A DNA stretch of 64,000 bases from Pseudomonas sp. G34 (GCF_031119625.1 NZ_JAVHZV010000018.1:150050-214049), one strand, 5' to 3'; counted from the stretch's first letter, positions 20,863-30,457 are shown. Notes: generated by a model from the letters alone, not told the origin. A program made the numbers and translations.

Positions 20863-22050
20863 ATGTCCAAGAAGTCGCGCTCGAAAATCTGGTTTCTGGT
20901 TCACAGCTGGCTCGCCCTGCCGATCTGGTTCTTCGTGTTGATCGTTTGCGTCACCGGCACCCTGGCGGTGGTCAGCCAGGAAATCGTCTGGCTGGCCAAC
21001 CCCGACGTGCGCGCCAGCAAGCCGTCCGACGACGCCGAGCTGCTGACCTTCGGCCAGGTACTGGCCGAGATCAGGAAAGCCGAGCCGGAGCTGGTGGTGG
21101 AGTCCATCACCCGCCCGGACGAATCGCACTTCGCCCTCACCGCGGAGGTCAGCTACCCCGACGGCAGCAACCCGACCCTCTACGTCAACCCGTACACCGG
21201 CGCCATCCAGGGTGTGAGCCCCGAGTTCGATTTCCGCCAGTTCACCCGCGCCCTGCACGGCTGGTGGCTGGTGCCGTTCACCAATGGCTTCAGCTGGGGC
21301 TGGTACCTGGTGTCGATGATGGGCATCCCCATGCTGCTGTCGCTGATCACCGGCCTGGTGGTTTACAAAAAATTCTGGAAAGGCTTCTTCAAGCCGCGCC
21401 TGCGCTTCAACCAGGGCGCGCGGATCTTCTGGGGCGACTTCCATCGCCTGAGCGGCATCTGGTCGATCTGGTTCATCGCCGTGGTATCGATCACCGGCAT
21501 CTGGTTCCTGATCCAGGCGATCCTGTTCGACAACCAGATTTCCATCTCCACCGAAGGCGTACCGGCCGTGGTGGCCCGTGAGGACGTGCCGATCGTGCGG
21601 CCCGGCGAGCCGATCCCGATGCTCGACATCGACGAAGCGGCGCGTATCGCCATCGGCAAGGTGCCGAGCCTGGACGTCAGCTTCACCCGCCTGCCCAGCA
21701 ACGCCTACGACCATATCGCCGTCGGCGGCCGCGGCTGGTACCCGCTGATGATGCAGAGCGCCTCGATCAACCCCTACACCGGTGAAGTGGCCCAGCAGCG
21801 TCTGCTCGAAGACCGTTCCAAGCTGGAGTTCGTCACCGAGTCGATGCGTCCGCTGCACACCGGTGACTTCGGCGGCCTGTGGGTGAAGATGATCTGGTTC
21901 TTCTTCGGCCTGGTGCTGAGCATGATGGTGCTCAGCGGCCTGCTGATCTGGACCAAGCGCACCGCCCAGGCCACCGCCAAGGTGATCAAGCGCCCGGCGC
22001 GCACCCGCGCCGCAGCAGCCCTCGGCGACAACGCGGAGGTCAAGGCATGA
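20863..22050 (+). CDS. fpvG: PepSY inner-membrane reductase, FpvG-like
   Basis: 395 residues with four membrane helices: near 12-38, then in GWYLVSMMGIPMLLSLITG, the IWFIAVVSITGIWFLIQAI stretch and the C-terminal MIWFFFGLVLSMMVLSG. Between them are PepSY-type periplasmic domains (YPDGSNPTLYVNPYTGAIQGV and SINPYTGEVAQQRLL). In P. aeruginosa FpvG reduces ferripyoverdine iron in the periplasm. The identity rests on domain type plus the eight-gene order. Head of the operon, with an iron-starvation box upstream; its stop overlaps the next start (ATGA). No strong ribosome site is visible. Confidence 0.85.
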   Translation: MSKKSRSKIWFLVHSWLALPIWFFVLIVCVTGTLAVVSQEIVWLANPDVRASKPSDDAELLTFGQVLAEIRKAEPELVVESITRPDESHFALTAEVSYPDGSNPTLYVNPYTGAIQGVSPEFDFRQFTRALHGWWLVPFTNGFSWGWYLVSMMGIPMLLSLITGLVVYKKFWKGFFKPRLRFNQGARIFWGDFHRLSGIWSIWFIAVVSITGIWFLIQAILFDNQISISTEGVPAVVAREDVPIVRPGEPIPMLDIDEAARIAIGKVPSLDVSFTRLPSNAYDHIAVGGRGWYPLMMQSASINPYTGEVAQQRLLEDRSKLEFVTESMRPLHTGDFGGLWVKMIWFFFGLVLSMMVLSGLLIWTKRTAQATAKVIKRPARTRAAAALGDNAEVKA

Positions 22051-22592
22051 GCAAGGCCATGGCAGCACAACCCGCCTCGCCGCTGAGCCGCTTTTGGCAC
22101 AAGTGGCGCTTCCACATCAACATCCTGCTGGTGCTCATTCCGCTGGGCTTCATGCCCCGGTATTTCCATGACGTCGCACTGTTTCGCGGCACCAGTGGCC
22201 TGGGCGAACGCACCATCGGCGAGGTGCCGGTGGGTCCCTGGTCGATCACCCTGGCCGAATTTCGCGCCGCGCCGCCAGAGCTCGACGGCCCGGCCGGCTA
22301 CATGAAGATCTTCACCGGCGCGCTGTGCAAGGAATGCATCAGCCAGGTCAAGGCCACCTACCTGCGCATCGGCAAGCCGCGCAGCCTGCGCGCCGCCGGC
22401 GGCATCTTCTTCGGCAGCGCCTACCGCATGGGCGCCACCGTGCCGCTGCCGACCCGCACCAAAACCGACGCCGAACTGTGGATCACCATGGAGGGCTGGG
22501 ACGGCTCCGTACACCAGGCCGCCGTGCCGCTCGAACAGGCATCCCCGGCCACCGTCGCGTGGCTGCAGAAACAACAAGGAGGCAAACCATGA
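22047..22592 (+). CDS. fpvH: Membrane-anchored protein, FpvH-like
   Basis: 181 residues from ATG 22047, overlapping fpvG by four bases. One membrane helix is at about 23-40 (INILLVLIPLGFMPRYF), with most of the chain predicted periplasmic. A pair of cysteines, LCKECISQ, could bind a metal or form a disulfide. Position and size correspond to FpvH, an inner-membrane protein needed with FpvG for efficient iron release in P. aeruginosa. The family has no enzymatic motif. Confidence 0.75.
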   Translation: MSKAMAAQPASPLSRFWHKWRFHINILLVLIPLGFMPRYFHDVALFRGTSGLGERTIGEVPVGPWSITLAEFRAAPPELDGPAGYMKIFTGALCKECISQVKATYLRIGKPRSLRAAGGIFFGSAYRMGATVPLPTRTKTDAELWITMEGWDGSVHQAAVPLEQASPATVAWLQKQQGGKP

Positions 22593-22915
22593 TCAAGCCC
22601 AACGTCCTGCGCAGCGCCGCAGGTATCGCCCTGCTGTCACTCAGTGGCCTGGCCCTGGCCCACAACCCGATGTGCCAGTGCGAAGCCGTCGATGCCGAGA
22701 ACATTCGCTGCACCGGCGGTTTTTCCGACGGCAGCGGCGCCCCAGGGGTGACCCTGGATGTGATCGGCTATGACGAAAGCATCCTGGTGCCCGGCAAGCT
22801 CGCCGAGGACTCGACCCTGACCTTCAAGAAGCCCGAGGGCGAGTTCTACGTGCTGTTCGACGCCGGCCCCGGCCACATCGTCGAAATCGACCACTCGGAA
22901 ATCGACGCCCCATGA
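22589..22915 (+). CDS. fpvJ: Small periplasmic protein, FpvJ-like
   Basis: 108 residues with a clear signal peptide ending ALAHNPMC. The mature part begins HNPMCQCEAVDAENIRC, three Cys and one His near the N-terminus, suggesting metal binding or a redox pair, followed by an immunoglobulin-like beta segment. AAGGAGG lies just upstream and the start overlaps fpvH by four bases. Position matches FpvJ of the P. aeruginosa operon. Confidence 0.75.
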   Translation: MIKPNVLRSAAGIALLSLSGLALAHNPMCQCEAVDAENIRCTGGFSDGSGAPGVTLDVIGYDESILVPGKLAEDSTLTFKKPEGEFYVLFDAGPGHIVEIDHSEIDAP

Positions 22916-23478
22916 CGGTTCAGGCCGTACGCCCCGCCGGTGCGGGGCATGAAACCCTCTACGTGCTGCTGCTGTGCCTGGTCATCGTGCTGGCGGCCGG
23001 TTGCGTGGTCGCCTGGCATGGCGAAACCGATAGCGAAACCCGCATCGAAAGCCATCAGATCGACGCCCGCCGCGACCTCACCGCTGCCGAGCAAGGCATC
23101 TACGCCGACCTGCGGGTGGCCGCCGACGAGATCCGCATCCGCCGCGACGAAGAGCAAGCGCTGCTGACGCCCGCAGAGCTGGCCGACGAAGGCTTCCCAC
23201 CGTTCGTGGCCGACGCCAGTGCCACCAGCCGCGGCAGCCACGCCTGGCAATTGCTGCCCGGCGACCAGCCGGCCTACTTCGGCGCCAGCCAGGCACTGGA
23301 GGTTGCCGGCTCGCTGCTGATGCTGCTCGACACCGAGCATGAGCAGGCCGACGTCTGGCTCAACCGCAACGGCGCCAGCGCGCCTTCCAGTCTGGACGCG
23401 CAAAGCCTGATCGCTGCCGGCTGGCAGCAGATCGCCTCCCAGTACGACGCAGGTGTCACCCGGCAACACCGCCACTGA
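22912..23478 (+). CDS. fpvK: Single-pass membrane protein, FpvK-like
   Basis: 188 residues. A short cytoplasmic tail is followed by one helix (LYVLLLCLVIVLAAGCVVAW), then a periplasmic domain ending in Arg-Gln-His-Arg-His. A DUF6162-type assignment is suggested from memory only. The start overlaps fpvJ by four bases. Position corresponds to FpvK. No catalytic motif seen. Confidence 0.72.
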   Translation: MTVQAVRPAGAGHETLYVLLLCLVIVLAAGCVVAWHGETDSETRIESHQIDARRDLTAAEQGIYADLRVAADEIRIRRDEEQALLTPAELADEGFPPFVADASATSRGSHAWQLLPGDQPAYFGASQALEVAGSLLMLLDTEHEQADVWLNRNGASAPSSLDAQSLIAAGWQQIASQYDAGVTRQHRH

Positions 23479-23514
23479 CCGCCTCCGACTCACCCGACAG
23501 AAGACCGCCCGCCC

Positions 23515-24447
23515 ATGCCCATTTCCCGCTTTTCCCGCGCTCGCCAGCTGCTGCCACGCCTGAGCAGCGGCCTGTGCGCCCTGCTGCTGCTCGGCGCTGC
23601 CAGCGTCGCCGATGCCAAGCTGCGCATCGGTATCACCCTGCACCCCTACTACAGCTACGTGGCCAACATCGTCGGCGACAAGGCCGAGGTGGTGCCGCTG
23701 ATTCCCGCCGGTTTCAACCCCCACGCCTACGAGCCGCGCGCCGAAGACATCAAGCGCATCGGCACGCTGGACGTGGTGGTGCTCAACGGCGTGGGGCATG
23801 ACGACTTCGCCGACCGCATGATCGCCGCCAGCGAGAAGCCGGATATCGACGTGATCGAAGCCAACGCCAACGTGCCGCTGCTGGCGGCCACCGGGATTGC
23901 CGCCCGCGGTGCCGGCAAGGTGGTCAACCCGCACACCTTCCTGTCGATCAGTGCCTCCATCGCCCAGGTCAACAACATCGCCCGCGAGCTCGGCAAGCTC
24001 GACCCGGACAACGCCAAGACCTACACCCAGAACGCCCGCGCCTACGGCAAACGCCTGCGCAAACTGCGCGCCGACGCCCTCTCCCAGCTGACCGAAGCGC
24101 CCAACGCCGACCTGCGCGTAGCCACCGTGCACGCGGCCTACGACTACCTGTTGCGCGAGTTCGGCCTGGAAGTCACCGCGGTGGTCGAGCCGGCCCACGG
24201 TATCGAGCCGAGCCCGAGCCAGCTGAAAAAGACCATCGACCAACTGCGCGAGCTGGACGTGAAGGTGATCTTCTCCGAGCTGGACTTCCCGTCCACCTAC
24301 GTCGACACCATCCAGCGCGAATCCGGCGTCAAGCTCTACCCGCTGTCGCACATTTCCTACGGCGAATACAGCGCCGAGAAGTACGAGAAGGAAATGGCGG
24401 ACAACATGAACACCGTGGTGCGCGCCATTCAGGAAGCCGGCCAATGA
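23515..24447 (+). CDS. fpvC: Metal ABC transporter periplasmic binding protein, FpvC-like
   Basis: 310 residues, signal peptide ending ASVADAKL. The mature protein belongs to the ZnuA/PsaA cluster A-I family, with metal-ligand motifs HPYYSYV and NPHAYEP, HTFLS and an acidic ligand region (SELDFPSTY). It lacks the His-rich loop of true ZnuA. In the P. aeruginosa operon FpvC binds iron released from pyoverdine. A 36-bp gap separates it from fpvK; the stop overlaps fpvD. Confidence 0.85.
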   Translation: MPISRFSRARQLLPRLSSGLCALLLLGAASVADAKLRIGITLHPYYSYVANIVGDKAEVVPLIPAGFNPHAYEPRAEDIKRIGTLDVVVLNGVGHDDFADRMIAASEKPDIDVIEANANVPLLAATGIAARGAGKVVNPHTFLSISASIAQVNNIARELGKLDPDNAKTYTQNARAYGKRLRKLRADALSQLTEAPNADLRVATVHAAYDYLLREFGLEVTAVVEPAHGIEPSPSQLKKTIDQLRELDVKVIFSELDFPSTYVDTIQRESGVKLYPLSHISYGEYSAEKYEKEMADNMNTVVRAIQEAGQ

Positions 24448-25199
24448 CCGCGGCAGAAAACCTCAGTGTGGCGGCAGTCGGCCCGGCCATCGACTTCCAG
24501 CAGGTCAGCCTGGTACTCGGCCGCACGCAGATTCTCGACAACGTCAGCTTCACGGTGCAGCCGGGCAGCGTGCATGCGTTGGTCGGCCCCAACGGTGGTG
24601 GCAAGAGCTCGCTGATCAAGACCCTGCTCGGCCAGATGCCCCACCAGGGCAAACTCAGCCTGCAGTGGCCCGGCGCCGTCGGCACCATCGGCTACGTGCC
24701 CCAGGCGCTGGAATTCGACCGTGGCCTGCCGATGACCGTGGACGATTTCATGGCTGCCATGTGCCAGCGCCGCCCGGCTTTTCTTGGCCTGTCCAAACAC
24801 TTCGCCAAACCCATCGATGAGGCCCTGGCCCGCGTCGGCATGCTGGAGAAGCGCAAGCGGCGCATGGGCGCGCTGTCCGGCGGCGAGCGCCAGCGCGTGT
24901 TGCTCGCCCAGGGGCTGATCCCCGCACCGCAATTGCTGGTGCTCGACGAGCCGATGTCGGCCCTCGACGAGGCCGGCATCCAGGTGTTCGAGCGCCTGCT
25001 CGGTGACTGGCGCCGCGCCGGCATCAGCGTACTGTGGATCGAGCACGACCTGGAAGCGGTCAAGCGCCTCGCCGACCGCGTTACCGGTCTCAGCCGCCGG
25101 GTGCTGTTCGATGCGCCACCCGGCGAAGCCCTGACCCCGGAGCGCCTGCTCGGCCTGTTCTCCACCCACGCACGCACCGTGGAGGCCGTCCAGCCATGA
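24444..25199 (+). CDS. fpvD: Metal ABC transporter ATPase, FpvD-like
   Basis: 251 residues. Walker A is GPNGGGKSSLIK at about 50, the ABC signature LSGGERQRVLLAQ, and Walker B LLVLDEPMSALDEAG. The H-loop is in VLWIEHDLEAV. It energises uptake of the periplasm-bound metal with the FpvE-like permease. Four-base overlaps on both sides indicate coupled translation. Confidence 0.9.
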   Translation: MTAAENLSVAAVGPAIDFQQVSLVLGRTQILDNVSFTVQPGSVHALVGPNGGGKSSLIKTLLGQMPHQGKLSLQWPGAVGTIGYVPQALEFDRGLPMTVDDFMAAMCQRRPAFLGLSKHFAKPIDEALARVGMLEKRKRRMGALSGGERQRVLLAQGLIPAPQLLVLDEPMSALDEAGIQVFERLLGDWRRAGISVLWIEHDLEAVKRLADRVTGLSRRVLFDAPPGEALTPERLLGLFSTHARTVEAVQP

Positions 25200-26098
25200 T
25201 CGACTATGAACAATTTCGCCTGCTGATCCAGGGCTGGGCCTCTTCCGGCTACCTGCCAGGCGCGCTGGCCTACGGTTTCGTGGTCAATGCGTTGCTCGCC
25301 GGCCTGCTGATCGGCCCGGTGCTGGGCGGCCTCGGCACCCTGGTGGTGGTCAAGCGCTTCGCGTTCTTCTCCGAAGCGGTCGGCCACGCCGCACTGACCG
25401 GCGTGGCCATCGGCATCCTGCTGGGCGAACCCTACACCGGCCCCTATGGCGCCCTGTTCGGCTACGCCTTGCTGTTCGGCATCCTGCTCAACTACCTGCG
25501 CAACCGCACGGGCCTGGCGCCAGACACGCTGATCGGCGTGTTCCTGTCGGTGTCCCTGGCCATGGGCGCCAGCCTGCTGCTGGTGCTGGCCGGGCGGATC
25601 AACGTGCACATTCTGGAAAACGTGCTGTTCGGCTCGGTGCTCACGGTCAACGGCACCGACCTGCTGGTGCTGCTGGTGGTCGGTGGCCTGGTCATGGGCC
25701 TGGCCCTGCCGCTGTACAACCGCATCATGCTGGCCAGCTTCAACCCGCAGCTGGCGGCGGTGCGCGGCGTAGCGGTGAAGACCCTGGATTACCTGTTCGT
25801 GATCCTGGTGACGCTGATCACCGTGGCGGCGGTCAAGGTCATCGGCGCGATTCTGGTCGGCGCCCTGCTGGTGATTCCGGCGGCCGCCGCGCGCCTGCTC
25901 AGCCAGTCGCTGAAAGGCTTCTTCTGGCTCTCGGTGCTGATCGCCACCGTCAGCACCTTGCTCGGCATTCTGCTGCCCATCGTGCTGGATCTGCCGATCC
26001 CCTCCGGCGCCGCGATCATCATGATCGCCGGTATCGCCTTCGCCCTCGCCGCCATCGCGCGCGGCGTCGTACCAAGCTTGAAAGGGAACCTGGGATGA
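25196..26098 (+). CDS. fpvE: Metal ABC transporter permease, FpvE-like
   Basis: 300 residues from ATG 25196. An ABC-3/ZnuB-type permease with about eight membrane helices, including GFVVNALLAGLLIGPVLGGL and the family region GHAALTGVAIGILLGE. It forms the membrane channel for FpvD. Start and stop overlap both neighbours by four bases. Confidence 0.9.
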   Translation: MIDYEQFRLLIQGWASSGYLPGALAYGFVVNALLAGLLIGPVLGGLGTLVVVKRFAFFSEAVGHAALTGVAIGILLGEPYTGPYGALFGYALLFGILLNYLRNRTGLAPDTLIGVFLSVSLAMGASLLLVLAGRINVHILENVLFGSVLTVNGTDLLVLLVVGGLVMGLALPLYNRIMLASFNPQLAAVRGVAVKTLDYLFVILVTLITVAAVKVIGAILVGALLVIPAAAARLLSQSLKGFFWLSVLIATVSTLLGILLPIVLDLPIPSGAAIIMIAGIAFALAAIARGVVPSLKGNLG

Positions 26099-26982
26099 CC
26101 CATCGACTCCACCAACTGGGCCTCGCCCTGCTCCTCAGCCTGCCCGGCCTCGCCCTGGCAAAGGACGTCACCGTCCTGGTTTCGCAGCCGATCACCTTTG
26201 GCCTGGCCACTGACTTGCTCGACGGCACAGAGGTGCACATCGAGCGCGCCGCCCCCGCCACCCTGCCGGCCAGCCGCCAGGTGTCGTATTTCGCCGGGCG
26301 CGGCGCTGCCGCGCTGCAGAAGGTCGCCGTCGATGCCGATGCGGCCATCGCCCTGCGCTCGCTGTGGGCCGAAGACCCGCTCTACCCCATGGCCCGGCGC
26401 AGCAATATCCGTATCGTCGAGATCGACGCCGCGCGCCCGGTGGACGGTGCCCTGCCCGGTATCGCCATCCAGGCCGAAAGCGCCGGCGACAACGACCTGG
26501 CGGGCCACCCTTGGCTGGCGATCAACAACATGGGGCGCATGGCCGACGTGATGGCTGCCGACCTGGTGCGCCTGGCGCCGGACGCCAAGGCCAAGGTCGA
26601 GCAGAACCTCGCCGCCCTCAAGCAGCGCCTGCTCAAGCTCAATGCCCACAGCGAGCGCGAGTTGGCCAAGGCCGACAACCTGTCCGTGTACAGCCTGAGT
26701 GATCGCCTGGATTACCTGATCAGCGGCCTCAATCTGGACCTGGTCAGCAGCGACAGCCGGGATGACCGCGACTGGGATGGCGAAGCCCTGCGGTCGCTGA
26801 CAGGCGCCCTGCAGGCAGACGACGTGGCCCTGGTACTGGCCCACCGCAACCCGCCCAAACCGGTGGAAGATGCGATCAAGGCCGCCGGTGTGCCGCTGCT
26901 GGTGCTGGAAACCGAGCAAGACGATCCAGTGGCCGAGCTGGAAGGCAATGTCGACAGCCTGGTCAAAGCGCTCGCGCAATGA
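26095..26982 (+). CDS. fpvF: Second ZnuA-like periplasmic protein, FpvF-like
   Basis: 295 residues with a signal peptide ending LALAKDV. It is distantly ZnuA-like: the GHPWLAINNMGRMADVMAADL segment recalls the HPHxWLDP motif, but the HPY and PHxYEP ligands of the first binding protein are missing. In P. aeruginosa FpvF is reported as a second periplasmic protein that binds pyoverdine with FpvC. Last gene of the operon, followed by a strong terminator. Confidence 0.8.
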   Translation: MTHRLHQLGLALLLSLPGLALAKDVTVLVSQPITFGLATDLLDGTEVHIERAAPATLPASRQVSYFAGRGAAALQKVAVDADAAIALRSLWAEDPLYPMARRSNIRIVEIDAARPVDGALPGIAIQAESAGDNDLAGHPWLAINNMGRMADVMAADLVRLAPDAKAKVEQNLAALKQRLLKLNAHSERELAKADNLSVYSLSDRLDYLISGLNLDLVSSDSRDDRDWDGEALRSLTGALQADDVALVLAHRNPPKPVEDAIKAAGVPLLVLETEQDDPVAELEGNVDSLVKALAQ

Positions 26983-27024
26983 CAAGCTGTCGAGAGCCAC
27001 GCGGCTGAAAACAGCGCTACAACG

Positions 27025-27054
27025 AAAAGGCCCGATGCATGCGCATCGGGCCTT
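27025..27054 (+). terminator. Rho-independent terminator of the fpv operon
   Basis: A perfect 13-14-bp stem (AAAAGGCCCGATGC with its complement) closes a four-base loop and ends in TTTTCTG. The A-run on the other side makes it usable from the minus strand as well, so it may also stop transcription from the small peptide gene. Confidence 0.9.
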
Positions 27055-27124
27055 TTCTGTTGATTCTGGCAAATGGGCCGAACGGTTTGCCGTTGCAGTC
27101 TCCATCCCCGCCGCAAGCGAGCTG

Positions 27125-27211
27125 TTACAGCTCGGTGGCGTCTTCAGCGAACTCGGGTACGTCCTGTTCCACGGCACGGGACTCGAGCAGCTCTTCCTGA
27201 TAATCGTCCAT
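27125..27211 (-). CDS. 28-residue acidic peptide
   Basis: An ORF of 28 codons starts MDDYQEELLESRAVEQ and ends in FAEDATEL. AAAGGAG lies six bases before ATG, a near-perfect ribosome site. Eleven Asp/Glu residues give strong negative charge, and there is no signal or membrane segment. It follows the epsC-type gene by 85 bp on the same strand and ends before the fpv terminator. The sequence pattern (MDDYQEELLE) is one I recall among conserved small Pseudomonas proteins, but I cannot name a function. Confidence 0.65.
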   Translation of the reverse strand: MDDYQEELLESRAVEQDVPEFAEDATEL

Positions 27212-27296
27212 CTCTTTCTCCTTTCTCTCTTTGGTCTCGAACCGAGTCTATGAAGTCTGCGTGTCTGTTATATGACAGACATCAAGCCAGCCTGGT

Positions 27297-28259
27297 TCAG
27301 CATCCACTTCGCTCAGCGCTGGCCTGAGATACGTTACTACCAGGCTCTACGCTGCGGGTAAGCCAGACGTTACCGCCGATTACCGAACCTTTGCCAATGG
27401 TGATGCGCCCCAGAATCGTGGCGCCGGCGTAGATCACCACATTGTCTTCGACGATCGGGTGGCGCGGCTGGCCCTTGTGCAACTGGCCACTTTCATCGCT
27501 GGTGAAGCGCTTCGCGCCCAGGGTCACCGCCTGGTAGATACGCACGTGGTTGCCGATGATCGCCGTCTCGCCGATCACCACGCCGGTGCCGTGATCGATA
27601 AAGAAGCTGTGGCCGATCTGCGCCCCCGGGTGGATGTCGATGCCGGTGGCGCCATGGGCGGTTTCCGCGGCGATACGTGCCAACAGCGGCAGGCCGGCGC
27701 GATACAGATGATGGGCCAGGCGGTGGTAGATCATCGCCAGCACGCCCGGGTAGCAAAGCAGCACCTCATCGACGCTGCGCGCCGCCGGGTCGCCGTTGAA
27801 GGCCGCCACCACATCCTGATCGAGCAAGCGGCGCAGGGCCGGCAGCGCCGCCGCGAAGTCGCGGACGATGGCCACGGCCTGGCAATCCACATCACCGGCG
27901 TTATCACCTCGCTGGCGCGCCGCATAGCGCAGCTCCATACGCACCTGCGCCACCAGCGCGTTCAACGCGCGGTCCAGGGTATGGCCAACGTAATAGTCTT
28001 CGCTTTCTTCGCGCAGTTCGGCCGGGCCCAGGCGCATGGGGAACAACGCACCACACAGCCCGCTGAGAATCGCCGCCATGGCTTGGCGCGACGGCAGCTC
28101 ACGGCCGCCCAGTTCGGGATTGCGCCCGGAATGGTTGCGCCATTCGGCGCGCGCGGCACGCAGACCGGCAACGGTCTGCTCCAGCTTCCAGTTGATCGGC
28201 CGGGATGAATACTCAGCCTCGGCGCCATCCTCGGTGCGGATGGCAAACTCGCCGTTCAT
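27297..28259 (-). CDS. epsC: Serine O-acetyltransferase, EpsC/SrpH type
   Basis: 320 residues from ATG 28259 (GAGG seven bases upstream). The N-terminal helical region is longer than in CysE, as usual for EpsC/SrpH proteins. The C-terminal left-handed beta-helix carries hexapeptide repeats and the active-site block HGATGIDIHPGAQIG...DHGTGVVIGETA. It transfers acetyl from acetyl-CoA to serine, the first step of cysteine synthesis. It lies downstream of treS on the same strand, separated by a GC-rich hairpin. Confidence 0.9.
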   Translation of the reverse strand: MNGEFAIRTEDGAEAEYSSRPINWKLEQTVAGLRAARAEWRNHSGRNPELGGRELPSRQAMAAILSGLCGALFPMRLGPAELREESEDYYVGHTLDRALNALVAQVRMELRYAARQRGDNAGDVDCQAVAIVRDFAAALPALRRLLDQDVVAAFNGDPAARSVDEVLLCYPGVLAMIYHRLAHHLYRAGLPLLARIAAETAHGATGIDIHPGAQIGHSFFIDHGTGVVIGETAIIGNHVRIYQAVTLGAKRFTSDESGQLHKGQPRHPIVEDNVVIYAGATILGRITIGKGSVIGGNVWLTRSVEPGSNVSQASAERSGC

Positions 28260-28318
28260 TGAAACCTCAACTCGACATGCGGCCAGCGCCATCGGCCAGC
28301 CTGGACAGGGACAATACG

Positions 28319-28336
28319 GCGCGCCCGCAGGCGCGC
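28319..28336 (-). terminator. GC hairpin between treS and epsC
   Basis: GCGCGCC and GGCGCGC form a 7-bp stem with loop CGCA. No T-run follows on the minus strand, so it may only attenuate transcription from treS. Confidence 0.3.
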
Positions 28337-28381
28337 TCAACTACTCGAACGTTATGAGCTTAGTGCGCAAAGGCATATCGC

Positions 28382-30457
28382 TCAGCCGTCCATGGCGGCA
28401 ATCCCCGGTGCCATGCTGGCGATGCGCAGCGCCAGCCCTTCATAGGGTTCGAGCTGGATATGCAGCTCGCCTTCGGCAGACAGGTCGCCCAGCAGCCGCT
28501 CGTGGATGATGTCCACCACCGGCCCCGGCTCGACGTGCTCCAGGGTGATCACCTCGCTGATTGGTTCGGCGCCGAAGTTCAGCGCCGTGACCTGGATGCC
28601 ACGCCCCGCCGGCAGCTCGTGCACCATGATCAGCAGCGCCGGGTGCTGGGTGACCGGCACGGCGATCTGCCGGCTCGAGGCCACACCGTGGGAGCGCCGC
28701 GCGGCGAACATGCGCCGAGCCTGGGAGGCGAACGACTGCGGGTCCTGCAGCTGCTCGGCGAGGCTGCCATACAGCTGCCGGGAACGCGGCAGGCCTTCGG
28801 CGGACAGCAGCGCGTCGGGGTCGAGATCGACCAGGTCGTAGCCGCCGCGGTTGATCCAGCGCGTGTCGCCCTCGGCGATCAAATCGGCGACCTGCTCGAC
28901 GTCCAGGGGCAGCGCGCCAACCAGATCCCAGCCCGACAGCGCGACCACGCCAGGCTGCATGGCGTTGAACATCAGCAACAGCAGGTGCACGCGGCGAATC
29001 TGCTCGATATCGGCCTCGCTGATGGTGCTCAGGTCACGAATGCCCAGGGCTGCGGTGATGATGCTCACCGTGGTACAGGCCACGCCGTTGGTGACGAACT
29101 TCAGGTTGTAGGGCGCATGCTCGCCGGTCAGGCGCTCGTACATCTCGCCGCGAATGTGCTCGCGCAGGATGCTGCCCGGCAGGCTCTGGCCGCGGAACAC
29201 GTAGGTATCGTTGGCATGCAGGGTCCAGAAATGCACCAGCTCGAGGGTCAGCTCGTCATGGTTCTGCAGGGCGTGGATCAGCGACGCCGGGTCGATGCCG
29301 AAGTCATGCATCTGCTGCATCATCAGGCGCAGGAACTCCACGTCACCGGTCAACAGCGCGTGCTGGTAGGCCGGCCGGGTGATGAAGTCGTAGGACAGGT
29401 CGGCACCGCCCTGGGACATGGCGGCGATGTCGTCCAGGGTCAGGTTGAGTTCCTGGAAGCTGAACGCCCCGGCCTTGCGGATCATCCCGGCGAGCAGCTG
29501 GTTGCCGGTCAGCGACAGCGGGTGGCTCTCCGACCAGGCATTGCCCTGGCTGCGCCGTTCGACGCCAAGGAAGCCGTTGGCATCCAGGCGCAGCACCCGC
29601 GAGCCGATCACGTCGATGGCGTGCAGCGACTCACCGGTGACCAGCTGCTGGGCGGCGAAGGTCGGATCCAGCCAGTTCAGTGACGGCTGGCCTTCCTTGA
29701 AGTAGTGCAGGTACACCCAGCGCCGCACCTTGCCATCGACCCCGGTGATCTCGCCAGTGGCGCTCCAGTCGGTTTCCTTGACGCCGGGCTCGAAGAAGAT
29801 CACCCGCTGCAACTGGCCGACGATGTAGTGCTTGTCACGCAACGCATCGACGGTGGCTGGTGACAGGTTGACCGAATCGCGGCCCTCGGGCAGCGCTGGC
29901 AGCAGCTCCCAGTCGGCCTCGGCGATCTCCACCATGTGATAGAGGCCGGGGTAGTCGCCGTAGGCCATTTCCGCCAGGCGGAAATCCGCGCCCTTGCCGG
30001 TGTGCGAAGGAATCGAGTCGTCGATGGTCACCGCGTTGTGGGCCGCGGCCACCCGGCTCAGGTGCACCAGCTGTTCCTCACTGCCGAAGCGCGGGTCGAT
30101 CTCCAGGCTGATGCGGTCGAAGTTGCCGTCCACGGTGGGCGTGTATTCGCGCCCCTGCAAACCACCGGAGCGACGCAGCGGCCCGGTGTGGATGCCCTGC
30201 ACGCCGAGTTCGGAGAGCGCCGACCACAGGCGTTCGTCGCCAAGCGCCTGCAGCACCGAGCCGTCGGGCGAGGTAATGATCGAAGCCGGATAGACCGCCA
30301 GCCATACCGAGGCTACCGCCGTGACGCTGCGTGGCCGGGCCAATGCGTAGGGTTGTTGCCACAAACGGGCCTGGCCCGAATACAGGCGCATGCGCTGGCG
30401 GGCGGCGTGCAGCATGGACTGCTCGACCAACCAGTTGATCTGTTGTTCATCTGCCAT
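28382..30457 (-). CDS. treS: Trehalose synthase (maltose-trehalose isomerase), GH13
   Basis: 691 residues. The sequence closely resembles, from memory, the P. stutzeri trehalose synthase of about 689 residues, for example in [12 protein letters not shown] and [23 protein letters not shown]13 catalytic regions: [11 protein letters not shown] (146-156), nucleophile Asp292 in RLDANGF, acid/base Glu336 in FQELNL, and NHDE at 399-402. It interconverts maltose and trehalose in the cytoplasm without cofactors, supporting osmoprotection. The larger TreS-maltokinase fusion of other pseudomonads is not present here. No neighbouring trehalose or glycogen gene lies in the window. Confidence 0.85.
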   Translation of the reverse strand: MADEQQINWLVEQSMLHAARQRMRLYSGQARLWQQPYALARPRSVTAVASVWLAVYPASIITSPDGSVLQALGDERLWSALSELGVQGIHTGPLRRSGGLQGREYTPTVDGNFDRISLEIDPRFGSEEQLVHLSRVAAAHNAVTIDDSIPSHTGKGADFRLAEMAYGDYPGLYHMVEIAEADWELLPALPEGRDSVNLSPATVDALRDKHYIVGQLQRVIFFEPGVKETDWSATGEITGVDGKVRRWVYLHYFKEGQPSLNWLDPTFAAQQLVTGESLHAIDVIGSRVLRLDANGFLGVERRSQGNAWSESHPLSLTGNQLLAGMIRKAGAFSFQELNLTLDDIAAMSQGGADLSYDFITRPAYQHALLTGDVEFLRLMMQQMHDFGIDPASLIHALQNHDELTLELVHFWTLHANDTYVFRGQSLPGSILREHIRGEMYERLTGEHAPYNLKFVTNGVACTTVSIITAALGIRDLSTISEADIEQIRRVHLLLLMFNAMQPGVVALSGWDLVGALPLDVEQVADLIAEGDTRWINRGGYDLVDLDPDALLSAEGLPRSRQLYGSLAEQLQDPQSFASQARRMFAARRSHGVASSRQIAVPVTQHPALLIMVHELPAGRGIQVTALNFGAEPISEVITLEHVEPGPVVDIIHERLLGDLSAEGELHIQLEPYEGLALRIASMAPGIAAMDG

